Source: Comamonas flocculans
GTDB lineage: Bacteria; Pseudomonadota; Gammaproteobacteria; Burkholderiales; Burkholderiaceae_C
Length of the DNA: 64,000 nt
Assembly: GCF_007954405.1 (NCBI RefSeq)
Contig: NZ_CP042344.1
Span: 3,269,438 to 3,333,437, forward strand
Direction: 5' to 3'
Below, one piece after another: positions 16,253-25,598 of the stretch. Under the pieces are notes generated by a model. That model was given only the letters and a program-made list of their open reading frames with translations, was not told where the DNA came from and ran no database searches. A program made the position numbers and the translations under genes. The stretch's first letter is position 1. Each line of letters begins with the position of its first letter.

Positions 16253-16834
16253 ATGAGGAGAAATCCGCAAAGACTGGCGTGGACGGCAAGCATGGCGGCG
16301 CTGCTGCTCGCGGGCTGCGCGGCCACCGACAGCCGGCTGCCTCAGGTGCAGCAGAGCATTGCCCCCGACGGCGCGAAGACCGTGGCGGTGGCACCGCGCA
16401 GCCTGCTGTGCGAGCAGGCATACTGCCCGACGCTGTCGGCGCACTGGAGCAGCCAGCGCGCCGGCGTGGTGGTGCTGGTGATAGGGCTGCCCTTCCAGAC
16501 GGCCAAGGTCAGCAGCGCCGACTTTCATTTCGGCCGCAGCCAGGTGGTGCGCCTGCGCGTGGCTTCGGACGAGGCCGCGCCCGATCTGGGCTATCCGGCC
16601 ACGGCTTTTGACGTACCGATCTCGCTGATCGACGCGCTGGCCTACAAGCCCGACGGCTGGGTACGCGTGGCCACCGACGCCGGCACGGCGGTGCAGGAGA
16701 GCGTGAGCACCGGCGAGGCGCAAAGCGACGCGGTCGATGGCATGCGCGCCTTTCTGCACGCGGTGGACACCGCCACCGGCACTCCGCCGCAGGCCAGGCG
16801 CGGCGGCGCGGGATTGTTCGACCTGCTGCGCTGA
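16253..16834 (+). CDS. Lipoprotein of unknown function
   Basis: A 193-residue predicted lipoprotein: a basic start, a hydrophobic stretch (AWTASMAALLLAGC) and a lipobox cysteine at about residue 22. The mature part has two more cysteines close together (LLCEQAYC), then a beta-rich region (VVVLVIGLPFQTAKV, FHFGRSQVVRLRV) and a C-terminal helix. I do not recognise a family. It lies 14 bases after tpm on the same strand, so it is probably cotranscribed, and converges on argA. Confidence 0.75.
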   Translation: MRRNPQRLAWTASMAALLLAGCAATDSRLPQVQQSIAPDGAKTVAVAPRSLLCEQAYCPTLSAHWSSQRAGVVVLVIGLPFQTAKVSSADFHFGRSQVVRLRVASDEAAPDLGYPATAFDVPISLIDALAYKPDGWVRVATDAGTAVQESVSTGEAQSDAVDGMRAFLHAVDTATGTPPQARRGGAGLFDLLR

Positions 16835-16862
16835 GGCCCCCCTCAGGGCCCGGGGAGCGCGC

Positions 16863-18209
16863 TCAGAAGCGCTTGACCAGCACCTGGCTCTTGCGGTCCC
16901 AGTTGTACTTGCGCTTGCGTGCCTCGGGCAGCCAGTCGGGGTCCACCGGTACGAAGCCGCGCTTGAGAAACCAGTGCATGGTGCGCGTGGTCAGCACGAA
17001 GATGCTGGCCAGGCCCATGTCGCGCGCGCGCTGCTCTATGCGCTTGAGCAGCTTTTCGCCGTCGCCCGTACCCTGGCTGTCGCTGGAGACGGTGAGCGCG
17101 GCCATCTCCGCGGTCTTTTCGTCCGGGTAGGGGTAGAGCGCGGCGCAGCCGAAGATCACGCCGTCGTGCTCGATGACGAGGTAGCTGGAGATGTCGCGCT
17201 CGATCTCGGTACGGTTGCGCTTGACCAGCGTGCCGTCGCGCTCGAAGGGCTCGATCAGGCGGATGATGCCGCCCACGTCGTCGATGGTGGCCTCGCGCAG
17301 TTCTTCGAGCTTCTCGTCGATGACCATGGTGCCTATGCCGTCGTGCACGTAGATTTCCAGCAGCAGCGAGCCGTCGACGGCAAACGGCAGGATGTGGCTG
17401 CGCTCCACGCCGTGCTCGCAGGCCTGCACGCAGCGCTCCAGGTAGAACGCGGGGTCGGCCGGGCTGGTGGGCTCGGGCAGCTCCTGCAGCAGCCGGCGCG
17501 CGCGCGCCAGGGTGATCTCGGTGTCGATCGGGTTGGCCTCGCCCGCGTCCTGCAGCGGGTGCTCGCGCACGCCGGGAATTTCGGTCAGAAAGAGCAGCTT
17601 GTCGGCCTGCAGCTCGCTGGCCACGCGCGTGGCCACTTCTTCCATGCTCAGGTTGAAGGCCTCGCCCGTGGGCGAAAAGCCGAAGGGTGAAATCAGCACC
17701 AGCGCCTGCGATTCGAGCGCGCGCTGTATGCCCTCCACATCCACCTTGCGCACCTTGCCGGTGTGCTGGAAATCCACGCCGTCGACGATGCCGAGCGGCT
17801 GCGCGGTGAGGAAGTTGCCCGAGATCACGCGCACGCGCGCGTCGGCCATCGGGGTGTTGGGCAGGCCCTGGCTGAAGGCCGCCTCGATCTCGTAGCGCAG
17901 CTGGCCCGCGGCTTCCTGGGCGCAGTCCAGCGCGATCGGGTCGGTCACGCGCACGCCGCGGTGGTGGCGCGGGGTGTGGCCCTTCAGGCGCAGCTGCTCG
18001 CTCACCTGCGGGCGAAAGCCGTGCACCAGCACGATCTTCACGCTCATGGCCTGGATCAGCGCCAGGTCCTGCACGATGTTCTGCAGCTTGCCCGCGGCCA
18101 CCGCCTCGCCGGTCAGCCCGACGACGAAGGTCTGGTGGCGAAACTTGTGGATGTAGGGCGCAACCGAGCGGAACCAGGGGACGAAGGTGAAATTGAAGAC
18201 GGTGGACAT
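16863..18209 (-). CDS. argA: N-acetylglutamate synthase (amino-acid N-acetyltransferase)
   Basis: A 448-residue two-domain enzyme that makes N-acetylglutamate, the first step of arginine synthesis. Residues ~1-290 are an amino-acid-kinase fold (FVVGLTGEAVAAGKL, IVLVHGFRPQVSEQL) that serves as the arginine-sensing part. The C-terminal ~150 residues are a GNAT acetyltransferase (GTMVIDEKLEELREATIDD, then the acetyl-CoA loop SSDSQGTGDGEKLLKRIEQ). Length matches the classical bifunctional-fold ArgA. argF and argD lie elsewhere in the window (50515-52653). Confidence 0.95.
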   Translation of the reverse strand: MSTVFNFTFVPWFRSVAPYIHKFRHQTFVVGLTGEAVAAGKLQNIVQDLALIQAMSVKIVLVHGFRPQVSEQLRLKGHTPRHHRGVRVTDPIALDCAQEAAGQLRYEIEAAFSQGLPNTPMADARVRVISGNFLTAQPLGIVDGVDFQHTGKVRKVDVEGIQRALESQALVLISPFGFSPTGEAFNLSMEEVATRVASELQADKLLFLTEIPGVREHPLQDAGEANPIDTEITLARARRLLQELPEPTSPADPAFYLERCVQACEHGVERSHILPFAVDGSLLLEIYVHDGIGTMVIDEKLEELREATIDDVGGIIRLIEPFERDGTLVKRNRTEIERDISSYLVIEHDGVIFGCAALYPYPDEKTAEMAALTVSSDSQGTGDGEKLLKRIEQRARDMGLASIFVLTTRTMHWFLKRGFVPVDPDWLPEARKRKYNWDRKSQVLVKRF

Positions 18210-18329
18210 TGCGTGCGCGGTGGTTGGAAAACGCCGGCAAGCCGGCCGCCAGGGGCGGGCTGCAGTGTAGCGGCTGGCATGCGCGGCCCGGGCCGAATCC
18301 GGCCGTGCCGGGCCGTGCGAAGCCGCGCG

Positions 18330-20042
18330 CTAGTACGCGAGGAACCAGTCGTAACCGAGGGCGCCGCCAAACCACCAGTTGAACTTGCGCGGCGGGCTCA
18401 GGCGCCATTCGGGCAGCGCGGGCGCGCTGCGGTGCCAGTAGTCGAGGGTGTAGCGGCAGGTCTGCAGCAACTGCTCTGCCACCTGCTGCACCGAGGCGGC
18501 GCCGTCCTGGCCGAGCTGGCGCTGCGCCCAGGCCGCGCGCGCCGTCATCGCGCCGACGTCGCAGGCGTGCTCCATGTCGCCCCAGCCGCGCTGCCCATCT
18601 TCGTAGTGTTCGCCGATTCCGGTCATGTACCAGGTCATCTTCAGACCAGCGAGTTCGCGGTGTTCTATGCCGCCGTCGTACAGCGCATGGTCGCGCACGT
18701 AGTTGCCCATGCCGGCAATCCAGCGCAGCGCCTCGGGGTCTTCGGAGACCAGGTAGTACTCCATCATCGCGTCCGACAGCAGCGCGCCCATCCAGGGCGA
18801 GCACATCAGGCGGTTGTCGCCATCGTCGCCTTCGTGCTGGCGCACGGTATGCAGCGGGCACTGGGCGGCGTTGCGCGACATGCGCACCGTCAGCGCGGCC
18901 AGCGCCCGGGCGCGCGCCCCCTGCACGGGGTCGCCCGCAAGCGCGTAGGCGGCGAGCGCCGCACGCAGCGCGTAGGCCTGGTGGCGTTCGGTCCAGAAGT
19001 TCTGCGTCGACGCATAGCTGTCGCGCCACTGGGCGATGCCGGCCTGGCCTATGCGCCGTATCGGCGCTGCCAAAGCCGCGTCGCCGGTCAGCCACAAATC
19101 GGTCAGGAGCGAGGCGCCATAGCTGTACTTGAGATCGTCTTCGCCCTTGAGCGTGAAGATGCCGCCGGCGTCGATGCGGCTTGCATACCACTGCGCGGCG
19201 CGGTGGGCGTGGCGCAGCCAGCGCAGCTCTCCGGTGCGGACGTACAGGCCGAACAGCGTCATCGCGCGGTCGAACAGCCAGGGTTCGGCGTCACGGGCAT
19301 AGGCAATCTGCGCCGACGCCGGCACGCCGGGCGCCAGCCGGTTGACCGCGGTATCGCCATAGCCCTGCATGGCCGCGTCCCACCAGGCGAGCGCCGGGTT
19401 CTGCCCCGCGGGCAGCGCCGGCCCGCGCAGCAGCGCCCGGCCCAGCCACGCAGGGGGCAGCGTCGCATAGACTGCGGGTTCGCGGATGTCGTCCGCGGCC
19501 GGGTATTCGTTTGGATCAGGCCCGTCGGCAATGCGGGCCCACAGCGCGGCCGGTGCCGGCAGCGGCCCGGCCAGGGTGCGTGTGCGCGGCGCGCCCCAGT
19601 GCACCTGGATGGTGGCCGGGGCGCCGTCCGCAAAGCGGTATTCGAGGTAGACCAGCGCCGCGCGTATCGAGCCATCGCCCGCTGCCGTGCCCAGGCTGCG
19701 CCAGGGCGCGAGCACCTGCACCGCGGAGGCGATCTCGCCACCCTGGCCGTCGGTCACGCGGATCTGCGCAGGGTCGCTCACGAAGCCGCGTGGAAACGGC
19801 AGCCCGAAGGCGAGCAGCACGCTGCTGCCCGCACGCACCGTGGCGCCAGGGTGCAGCCTGACGTCCACGGCGCCCCGCGCCACGGGCGGCACGAACAGCT
19901 CGGCGCCGGGAGGGATGGGGGAGGGCTCCGGGGTCGGTATCGGGGTCGGGCCTGGCGCCGGCGGCTCTCCCGAAGAGCCTCCGCCGCAGCCGCTGACGAG
20001 CGCCACGGCCAGCATGAGCGCCAGCCACAGGTGTTGGTGCAT
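18330..20042 (-). CDS. Large lipoprotein with RIFT-barrel and six-hairpin (glycosidase-like) domains
   Basis: A 570-residue predicted surface or periplasmic lipoprotein. It starts with a signal ending in VSGC, then a glycine/proline-rich linker. Residues ~60-160 (SSVLLAFGLPFPRGFV, DGSIRAALVYLEYRF) resemble the N-terminal RIFT-barrel domain of the PcRGLX/YetA family of polysaccharide lyases. The rest is helical and tryptophan-rich (WWDAAMQGYGDT, GELRWLRHAHRAAQWYAS, DDLKYSYGASLLTDLWL), like an alpha/alpha six-hairpin glycosidase. A role in binding or degrading an extracellular polysaccharide is an inference; the substrate is unknown. It stands alone, with no polysaccharide cluster nearby. Confidence 0.6.
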   Translation of the reverse strand: MHQHLWLALMLAVALVSGCGGGSSGEPPAPGPTPIPTPEPSPIPPGAELFVPPVARGAVDVRLHPGATVRAGSSVLLAFGLPFPRGFVSDPAQIRVTDGQGGEIASAVQVLAPWRSLGTAAGDGSIRAALVYLEYRFADGAPATIQVHWGAPRTRTLAGPLPAPAALWARIADGPDPNEYPAADDIREPAVYATLPPAWLGRALLRGPALPAGQNPALAWWDAAMQGYGDTAVNRLAPGVPASAQIAYARDAEPWLFDRAMTLFGLYVRTGELRWLRHAHRAAQWYASRIDAGGIFTLKGEDDLKYSYGASLLTDLWLTGDAALAAPIRRIGQAGIAQWRDSYASTQNFWTERHQAYALRAALAAYALAGDPVQGARARALAALTVRMSRNAAQCPLHTVRQHEGDDGDNRLMCSPWMGALLSDAMMEYYLVSEDPEALRWIAGMGNYVRDHALYDGGIEHRELAGLKMTWYMTGIGEHYEDGQRGWGDMEHACDVGAMTARAAWAQRQLGQDGAASVQQVAEQLLQTCRYTLDYWHRSAPALPEWRLSPPRKFNWWFGGALGYDWFLAY

Positions 20043-20263
20043 CTTGTCCTCCCTCCTTGCAGTGGTGCGCCCGGGCGCAGCGCTGGCGCGAGGCGGGCCG
20101 CGGCATCGTAGGCAAGGGCTGCGCGCCGGCGGGCGTCAAGGTGTTACAGCGTTGCATTCACGCCCCGGAACGCGCGCGCCGGCGGCTGGTGGCGCCGCGC
20201 CGGCGATGAAGAGCGCGGCGCCCCGGGCGGGGCCGCGCATGGCTTGGGATAATCGGGCGCTTC

Positions 20264-23200
20264 ATGGCGCCAGACATCCGCTTCCCCGAATCCCTTCCCG
20301 TCTCTGCCCGCCGCGAGGACATCATGGAGGCGATGCGCGCCCACCAGGTGGTCATCGTCTGCGGCGAAACCGGCTCCGGCAAAACCACCCAGCTGCCCAA
20401 GATGGCTCTCGCCCTGGGGCGCGGCGCGATGAACGCCCGCCCGGGCGAGCGGCCCCGGCTGATCGGGCACACGCAGCCCAGGCGCATCGCGGCCAGCAGC
20501 GTGGCCAAGCGCATCGCGCAGGAGCTGAACACGCCGCTGGGCGAGGTGGTGGGCTACAAGGTACGCTTTTCCGACACGCTGCAAAAGGGCGCCTCGGTCA
20601 AGCTGATGACCGACGGCATCCTGCTGGCCGAGACGCAGGGCGACCCGCTGCTCCAAGCGTACGACACCCTGATCATCGACGAGGCGCACGAGCGCAGCCT
20701 GAACATCGATTTTCTGCTCGGCTACCTCAGGCAGATCCTGCCGCGCCGCCCCGATCTGAAGGTGGTGGTCACTTCGGCCACCATCGATGCCGAGCGGTTT
20801 GCCCGGCACTTCGCCGACGCCCGGGGGGTGCCGGCACCGGTCATCATGGTCTCCGGGCGCACCTGGCCGGTGGAGTTGCGCTGGCGCCCCTGGGAAGAGA
20901 AAAAAGACTACGACCTGAGCGACGCGATCGCCGACGCGGTCGATGAGCTTTGGGCAGGCGGCGGGCAGGGCGGCGACATTCTGGTCTTCCTGCCCGGCGA
21001 GCGTGAAATCCGCGAGGCGGCCGACCACCTGAAAAAGCATTTGCAGCACCTGCCGGCGCTGCGCAGCGCCGAGGTGCTGCCGCTCTTTTCGCGCCTGTCG
21101 CAGGCCGAGCAGGACCGCATCTTCGAGCACCACGGCGGGCGGCGCATCGTGCTGGCGACCAACGTGGCCGAAACCTCGCTCACCGTGCCGGGCATCAAAT
21201 ACGTGATTGACGCAGGTACGGCGCGCGTCAAGCGCTATTCCTTCAGGAGCAAGGTGGAGCAGCTGCTGGTCGAGCCCATCAGCCAGGCCGCGGCCAACCA
21301 GCGCGCGGGGCGCTGCGGGCGCGTGGCCAACGGCATCTGCATCCGCCTGTACGACGAGGCGGACTTCAACCAGCGCGAGCGCTTTACCGACCCGGAGATC
21401 CTGCGCTCGTCGCTGGCCGGCGTGATCCTGCGCATGAAGTCGCTCGGGCTGGGCGACGTGGTCAATTTCCCCTTCCTCGAAGCGCCCTCCGGCCGGGCGA
21501 TTGCCGACGGCTACCAGCTCTTGCAGGAGCTGGGCGCGGTGGACGAGCAGGGCGCGCTGCAGCCCATGGGGCGCGAGCTCGCCCGCCTGCCGCTGGACCC
21601 CCGCGTGGGCCGCATGATCGTGGAGGCGCGCGGCCGGGGCGCGCTGGCCGAGGTGCTGGTGATAGCCGCCGCGCTGTCGGTGCAGGACGTGCGCGACCGC
21701 CCGCTGGAGGCCCAGGCGCAGGCGGACCAGGCGCATGCCAAGTTCGACGACGACAAGAGCGAGTTCAGCGGCTACGTGCGGCTGTGGAACTGGCTGCACG
21801 ATGCGCGCGGAGGCAAGGTGGTGGCGCAGTCGCGCCGGGAGATGGCGGCCGCGGGGCAGGTGGCGGCGGCGAATGCGCGCAGCCAGGCGTTCCTGCCGGT
21901 GGGAAAGCGGGGACGGCCCCCATCGCGACCTTCCCCCGGAGGGGGAAGGAGTGCAGACCAGAGCAGCGGAAGCTCGCCCCCTCCCCCTCTGGGGGAGGGC
22001 AGGGGTGGGGGCCAGCGCCCCCCGGACAAGCAATCTTCCCCGGGGGGCGCCCAAACCATCTCCCCGCCAGGCGACACCCACAAGCTGAGCAACCGCCAAT
22101 GGGAGCAGCTGCTGCGCCAGAACTACCTGAACGTGCGCCGCGTGCGCGAATGGCGCGACATCCACAGCCAGCTGCTCACCGTGGTGCGCGAGCAGCGCTG
22201 GCCGCTGAACACGCAGGCGGCGGGCTATGAGTCGGTGCACCTGTCCATGCTGGCGGGGCTGCTGGGCAACATCGGCTTCAAGGCGGAAGACGCGGACGCC
22301 TGGCTGGGCGCGCACGGCATCAAGTTTCATCCGCACCCTGGCGCGCACCTGTCCAAAAGGCCCGGGCGCTGGATCGTTGCGGCCGAGCAGGTGCAGACCT
22401 CGCGCCTGTACGGGCGCGGCATCGCGGCCATCGAGCCGCAGTGGCTGGAGGAGGTGGGCGCGCACCTCTTGAAGAAGCAGCTGCTGGAGCCGCACTGGAG
22501 CAAGAAGCAGGAGGACGTGATCGCGCTGGAGCGCGCCACGCTCTACGGCCTGGTGGTCTACAGCCACCGGGCCGTGAGCTATGGCCGCGTGGACCCGCGC
22601 GAGGCGCGCCAGCTCTTCATCCGCCGCGCGCTGGTGGAGGGCGAGTGGGAGAGCGACTGGCCGTTTCTGGCCGCCAACCGCAAGGCGGTGCACAAGGTGC
22701 AGGAGCTCGAGCACAAGAGCCGCCGCCAGGACGTGCTGGTGGACGACGAGCTGATCTACGCCTTCTACGACCAGGCCATTCCCGAAGGGGTGTACAGCGG
22801 CGCCACCTTCGACAAATGGTTCCGCCAGGCGGTCAAGGCTGCGCCGCAGCTGCTGCGCATCACGCGCGAAGAGCTCATGCGCCATGAAGCTGCGGGCGTG
22901 ACCAGCGAGCGCTTTCCCAGGCTGGTGCGCCTGGGCGGCGTGGACTGCGCCGCAAGCTATCTGCACGCGCCCGGCGACGCGCGCGACGGCGTGACGCTGA
23001 CGCTGCCGCTGTTCGCCCTGAACCAGGCGAGCGAAGACGACGCGCAGTGGCTGGTGCCCGGCATGCTCAAGGACAAGATCCAGGCGCTGCTCAAGAGCCT
23101 GCCGCAGCGCCCGCGCAGCCGCTTCGTGCCGCTGGCGGAAAACGCCCGGCGCCTGGCCGAGCTCCTGCTCGCGCGCGGCGGACGCGAACAGGGCGGCTTG

Positions 23201-24376
23201 CTGGACGTGCTGCTCAAGCAGGCGCGCGAGGAAACCGGGCTGGACATCAAGATGGCGGACTTCAAGCTGGACATGCTCAGCCCGCACCTGTTCATGAACT
23301 TTCGCGTGGTGGACGAGCACGGCCGCCAGCTCGGCCAGGGGCGGCAACTGGCCACGCTCAAGGCGCAGTGGGGCGGCCAGGCGCGCGGCGCCTTCCAGGC
23401 GCTTGCTTCATTGAAGATAGCTGGTAGCGCACAGCCAGAGCCAGTTTCATATATAAAACCGTCTGAAAACCTTGCCAGACAAGCGCCAGCAGCTCCTGAA
23501 AAAGAGATCGCCCCCGTCCAGCCCGCCGATGCGCTCTACACCGCATGGACCTTTGGCGAGCTGCCCGAGCTGCTGGAGATCCGGCGCGCCGGCCAGAGCC
23601 TGGTGGGCTTTCCGGCCCTGATCGACCGCGGCGAGGGCGTGGGCATCGAGGTCTTCGACGAGCCCGAGGTGGCCGCCGCGCGCCACCGCGTGGGCCTACG
23701 GCGCCTGGTGGCGCTGCAGATCAGGGACGCGCTCAAGTACCTGGCCAAAAACATCCCCGACCTGCAGCGCATGGCCGTGGCCTACATGCCGCTGGGCACC
23801 CAGGACGAATTGCAGCGGCAGATCATCGACGTGGCGCTGGAGCGCGCCTTCCTGCAGCCGCCGCTGCCGGCGAACGCGCAGGACTTTGCCCGGCGCATCC
23901 AGGAAGGGCGCGCGCGCCTGACCCTGATCGCCAACGAAGTGGCGCGCCTGTGCGCGGCCGTCCTGCAGGAATACGCACTGGCCCAGCGCAAGATCAAGGA
24001 AACGCGCAACGCCCCGCTGGCCACGCAGGACACCGGCCGCCAGCTGCAGATCCTGATGGGCAAGAACTTCCTGCTGGAAACCCCGTGGACGCAGCTGCAG
24101 CACTACCCGCGCTACCTCAAGGCCATCGTGCTGCGCCTGGACAAGCTGCGCGCCGACCCCGCGCGCGACGAAGCCAGGACGCGCGAGCTGCAGCCGCTGG
24201 AGCAGCGCTACTGGCGCCTGTTGGCCGAGCGCAAGGGCCAGGAAGACGCGCGCATGCAGGAATACCGCTGGATGCTGCAGGAGCTGCGCGTGGGCTTTTT
24301 CGCCCAGGAACTGCGCACCCCTTACCCCGCGAGCAGCAAGCGCCTGGACAAGATCTGGGCCCAGCTGCAGTTCTGA
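20264..24376 (+). CDS. hrpA: ATP-dependent RNA helicase HrpA, with two unusual insertions
   Basis: A 1370-residue DEAH-box helicase. Motifs in order: Walker A CGETGSGKTTQLPK (~residue 35), IIDEAHERSLN (DEAH), TSATIDAERFARHF, and motif VI QRAGRCGRV. The C-terminal OB-fold and DUF3418-type regions follow (NRKAVHKVQELEHKSRRQDV, YPRYLKAIVLRLDKLRADP). E. coli HrpA is about 1300 residues. The excess is largely explained by two low-complexity stretches: residues ~547-605, encoded by palindromic G/C-rich DNA, and ~1048-1082, encoded by a dispersed GATAGCT repeat. Both keep the frame. HrpA acts in mRNA processing and translation quality control in other bacteria. Start ATG 20264. Confidence 0.93.
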   Translation: MAPDIRFPESLPVSARREDIMEAMRAHQVVIVCGETGSGKTTQLPKMALALGRGAMNARPGERPRLIGHTQPRRIAASSVAKRIAQELNTPLGEVVGYKVRFSDTLQKGASVKLMTDGILLAETQGDPLLQAYDTLIIDEAHERSLNIDFLLGYLRQILPRRPDLKVVVTSATIDAERFARHFADARGVPAPVIMVSGRTWPVELRWRPWEEKKDYDLSDAIADAVDELWAGGGQGGDILVFLPGEREIREAADHLKKHLQHLPALRSAEVLPLFSRLSQAEQDRIFEHHGGRRIVLATNVAETSLTVPGIKYVIDAGTARVKRYSFRSKVEQLLVEPISQAAANQRAGRCGRVANGICIRLYDEADFNQRERFTDPEILRSSLAGVILRMKSLGLGDVVNFPFLEAPSGRAIADGYQLLQELGAVDEQGALQPMGRELARLPLDPRVGRMIVEARGRGALAEVLVIAAALSVQDVRDRPLEAQAQADQAHAKFDDDKSEFSGYVRLWNWLHDARGGKVVAQSRREMAAAGQVAAANARSQAFLPVGKRGRPPSRPSPGGGRSADQSSGSSPPPPLGEGRGGGQRPPDKQSSPGGAQTISPPGDTHKLSNRQWEQLLRQNYLNVRRVREWRDIHSQLLTVVREQRWPLNTQAAGYESVHLSMLAGLLGNIGFKAEDADAWLGAHGIKFHPHPGAHLSKRPGRWIVAAEQVQTSRLYGRGIAAIEPQWLEEVGAHLLKKQLLEPHWSKKQEDVIALERATLYGLVVYSHRAVSYGRVDPREARQLFIRRALVEGEWESDWPFLAANRKAVHKVQELEHKSRRQDVLVDDELIYAFYDQAIPEGVYSGATFDKWFRQAVKAAPQLLRITREELMRHEAAGVTSERFPRLVRLGGVDCAASYLHAPGDARDGVTLTLPLFALNQASEDDAQWLVPGMLKDKIQALLKSLPQRPRSRFVPLAENARRLAELLLARGGREQGGLLDVLLKQAREETGLDIKMADFKLDMLSPHLFMNFRVVDEHGRQLGQGRQLATLKAQWGGQARGAFQALASLKIAGSAQPEPVSYIKPSENLARQAPAAPEKEIAPVQPADALYTAWTFGELPELLEIRRAGQSLVGFPALIDRGEGVGIEVFDEPEVAAARHRVGLRRLVALQIRDALKYLAKNIPDLQRMAVAYMPLGTQDELQRQIIDVALERAFLQPPLPANAQDFARRIQEGRARLTLIANEVARLCAAVLQEYALAQRKIKETRNAPLATQDTGRQLQILMGKNFLLETPWTQLQHYPRYLKAIVLRLDKLRADPARDEARTRELQPLEQRYWRLLAERKGQEDARMQEYRWMLQELRVGFFAQELRTPYPASSKRLDKIWAQLQF
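21929..22050. repeat. Three palindromes forming an in-frame insertion in hrpA
   Basis: Three consecutive G/C-rich palindromes lie inside hrpA: 21929-21949 (arms CCTTCCCCC/GGGGGAAGG), about 21978-21999 (CCCTCCCCC/GGGGGAGGG) and 22015-22050 (GCGCCCCCCGG/CCGGGGGGCGC). The encoded protein is a proline/glycine-rich spacer between the helicase core and C-terminal region. This is the composition of intergenic palindromic repeats rather than of coding DNA, so it looks like a repeat that landed in a tolerant linker. Confidence 0.7.
23416..23494 (+). repeat. GATAGCT-family dispersed repeat inside hrpA
   Basis: Starts GATAGCTGGTAGCGC and ends GCGCCAGCAGCT; the ends are imperfect inverted repeats (AGCTGgTaGCGC against AGCTGcTgGCGC). 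Overall it resembles the intergenic copy at 62381-62460, including an internal TATAAAACCG-like/ctgaaa segment. It adds about 30 residues (including SYIKPSENLARQAPAAPEKE) without breaking the frame. Confidence 0.7.
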
Positions 24377-24454
24377 AGCAGCGGCGCCGGCCGGCCCGTG
24401 GCTGCCTTGGCTGGCCCCTTGCCGCGCTGCGCCCCGGCCCGCGCCTGCCGTGCC

Positions 24455-24703
24455 TCAGGCCAGCGCCAGGCGGTTGAGCTCGGCGCAGACGTCGGCCAGC
24501 CGGCCCGAAGCCATGAGCCGGCAGGAGCCATCGTCCGCATGCCGCACCACCAGGCGCAGCGGACGGTGGTGGGCCATGGGGCCCGTGGCGGCCAGCGGCG
24601 CGCCGGCGGGTTTGCGCGCAGCGGGCCGCAGCACGATCACGTTGTCGCGCGCCGCAGCGGCAAAAAAGGGGAGCGACGCCTGAGTGGGTTGAACAAGCTG
24701 CAT
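24455..24703 (-). CDS. Small conserved-looking protein next to lexA
   Basis: An 82-residue protein with no signal or membrane segment. It begins MQLVQPTQASLPFFA, continues with a basic, alanine-rich middle (VIVLRPAARKPAG) and ends with the helix LADVCAELNRLALA. The start at 24703 has GGAG seven bases upstream (itself inside an in-frame ATG four codons earlier). It lies 132 bases downstream of lexA on the same strand, so it may be a second gene of the lexA transcript and therefore SOS-controlled. I do not know its function. Confidence 0.6.
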   Translation of the reverse strand: MQLVQPTQASLPFFAAAARDNVIVLRPAARKPAGAPLAATGPMAHHRPLRLVVRHADDGSCRLMASGRLADVCAELNRLALA

Positions 24704-24835
24704 GTGAGACTCCATCGGGTTTGAACACAGGCAGGATTGCCATGGAAAAAGCACGCCCCAGGGTTGGCCATGGGCGGCGCCTCGTGCGCCGCGCCCGGCC
24801 AGACGCCCGCCACCTGCGGCCGTGCCGGCCATGCC

Positions 24836-25510
24836 CTACATCAGCATGGTGTTGCGTATCAGGCCCACCGCCAGGCCTTCGATTTCGAACGGCTCGCCCG
24901 GATGCACGCGAATGACCGGGTAGTCGGGGTTTTCCGGCAGCAGCTCGATCTGGCCGCCGCTGCGGCGCAGGCGTTTGACGGTGACCTCGTCGCCCAGGCG
25001 CGCGACGACGATCTGGCCGCTGCGCGCCTCGTGCGTGGCCTGCACCGCCAGCAGATCGCCGTCCATGATGCCGGCGTCGCGCATGGACATGCCGCGCACC
25101 TTGAGCAGGTAGTCCGGCTTGTGCGCGAACAGCGAGCCTTCGATGGTGTAGCTCTGGTCGACGTGCTCCTGCGCGAGAATCGGCGAACCCGCGGCCACGC
25201 GGCCGATGAGCGGCAGCGTGAGCTGGGCCAGCCCCGCCATCGGCAGACCGAGCTGCACGCCGCGCTCGGCGTGGATCTGGCGCAGCGCGCTGGCGCGCAG
25301 CCGGATGCCGCGCGAGGTGCCGCTGAGCAGTTCGATCACGCCCTTGCGGGCGAGCGCCTTGAGGTGCTCTTCCGCGGCATTGGCCGACTTGAAGCCCAGT
25401 TGCTGCGCGATCTCGGCGCGCGTGGGCGGCGCGCCGGTCTGGGCGATGGCGCGCTCCACCAGCTCGAGGATCTGCTGCTGGCGGCCGGTGAGTTTGGGCT
25501 GGTCGGTCAT
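24836..25510 (-). CDS. lexA: LexA, SOS response repressor
   Basis: A 224-residue LexA. The N-terminal winged helix ([16 protein letters not shown] ... [26 protein letters not shown]) binds SOS boxes; RecA filaments trigger self-cleavage at Ala107-Gly108 (VAAGSP). The catalytic dyad is Ser142 (GMSMRDAGI) and Lys179 (DEVTVKRL). The gene's own upstream region contains two tandem SOS boxes (25542-25576), giving autoregulation. Length is slightly above E. coli LexA, due to the linker. Divergent from an asparaginase gene. Confidence 0.97.
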   Translation of the reverse strand: MTDQPKLTGRQQQILELVERAIAQTGAPPTRAEIAQQLGFKSANAAEEHLKALARKGVIELLSGTSRGIRLRASALRQIHAERGVQLGLPMAGLAQLTLPLIGRVAAGSPILAQEHVDQSYTIEGSLFAHKPDYLLKVRGMSMRDAGIMDGDLLAVQATHEARSGQIVVARLGDEVTVKRLRRSGGQIELLPENPDYPVIRVHPGEPFEIEGLAVGLIRNTMLM

Positions 25511-25541
25511 GAAATGCTCCGGATTGGCTACAGGTCAGTGA

Positions 25542-25576
25542 CTGTGTATCGATACAGTAGCTGTATTTTTCGACAG
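25542..25576. promoter_or_regulatory. Two tandem LexA (SOS) boxes
   Basis: CTGTGTATCGATACAG (25542-25557) and CTGTATTTTTCGACAG (25561-25576) both fit CTGT-N8-ACAG exactly, separated by three bases, in the lexA-asparaginase intergenic region. Two boxes at the lexA promoter are known from E. coli. The second box ends 22 bases before the asparaginase start codon, so it may also cover that gene's promoter. Confidence 0.92.
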
Positions 25577-25598
25577 TTTTGAGAAAGTTGCAAGCACC

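Noticed and set aside
20144..23347. Very long open frame (about 1067 codons) on the strand opposite hrpA
   Set aside because: It mirrors hrpA codon bias in high-GC DNA, encodes no recognisable domain and is rich in His/Arg/Gln/Leu, as is usual for such shadows.
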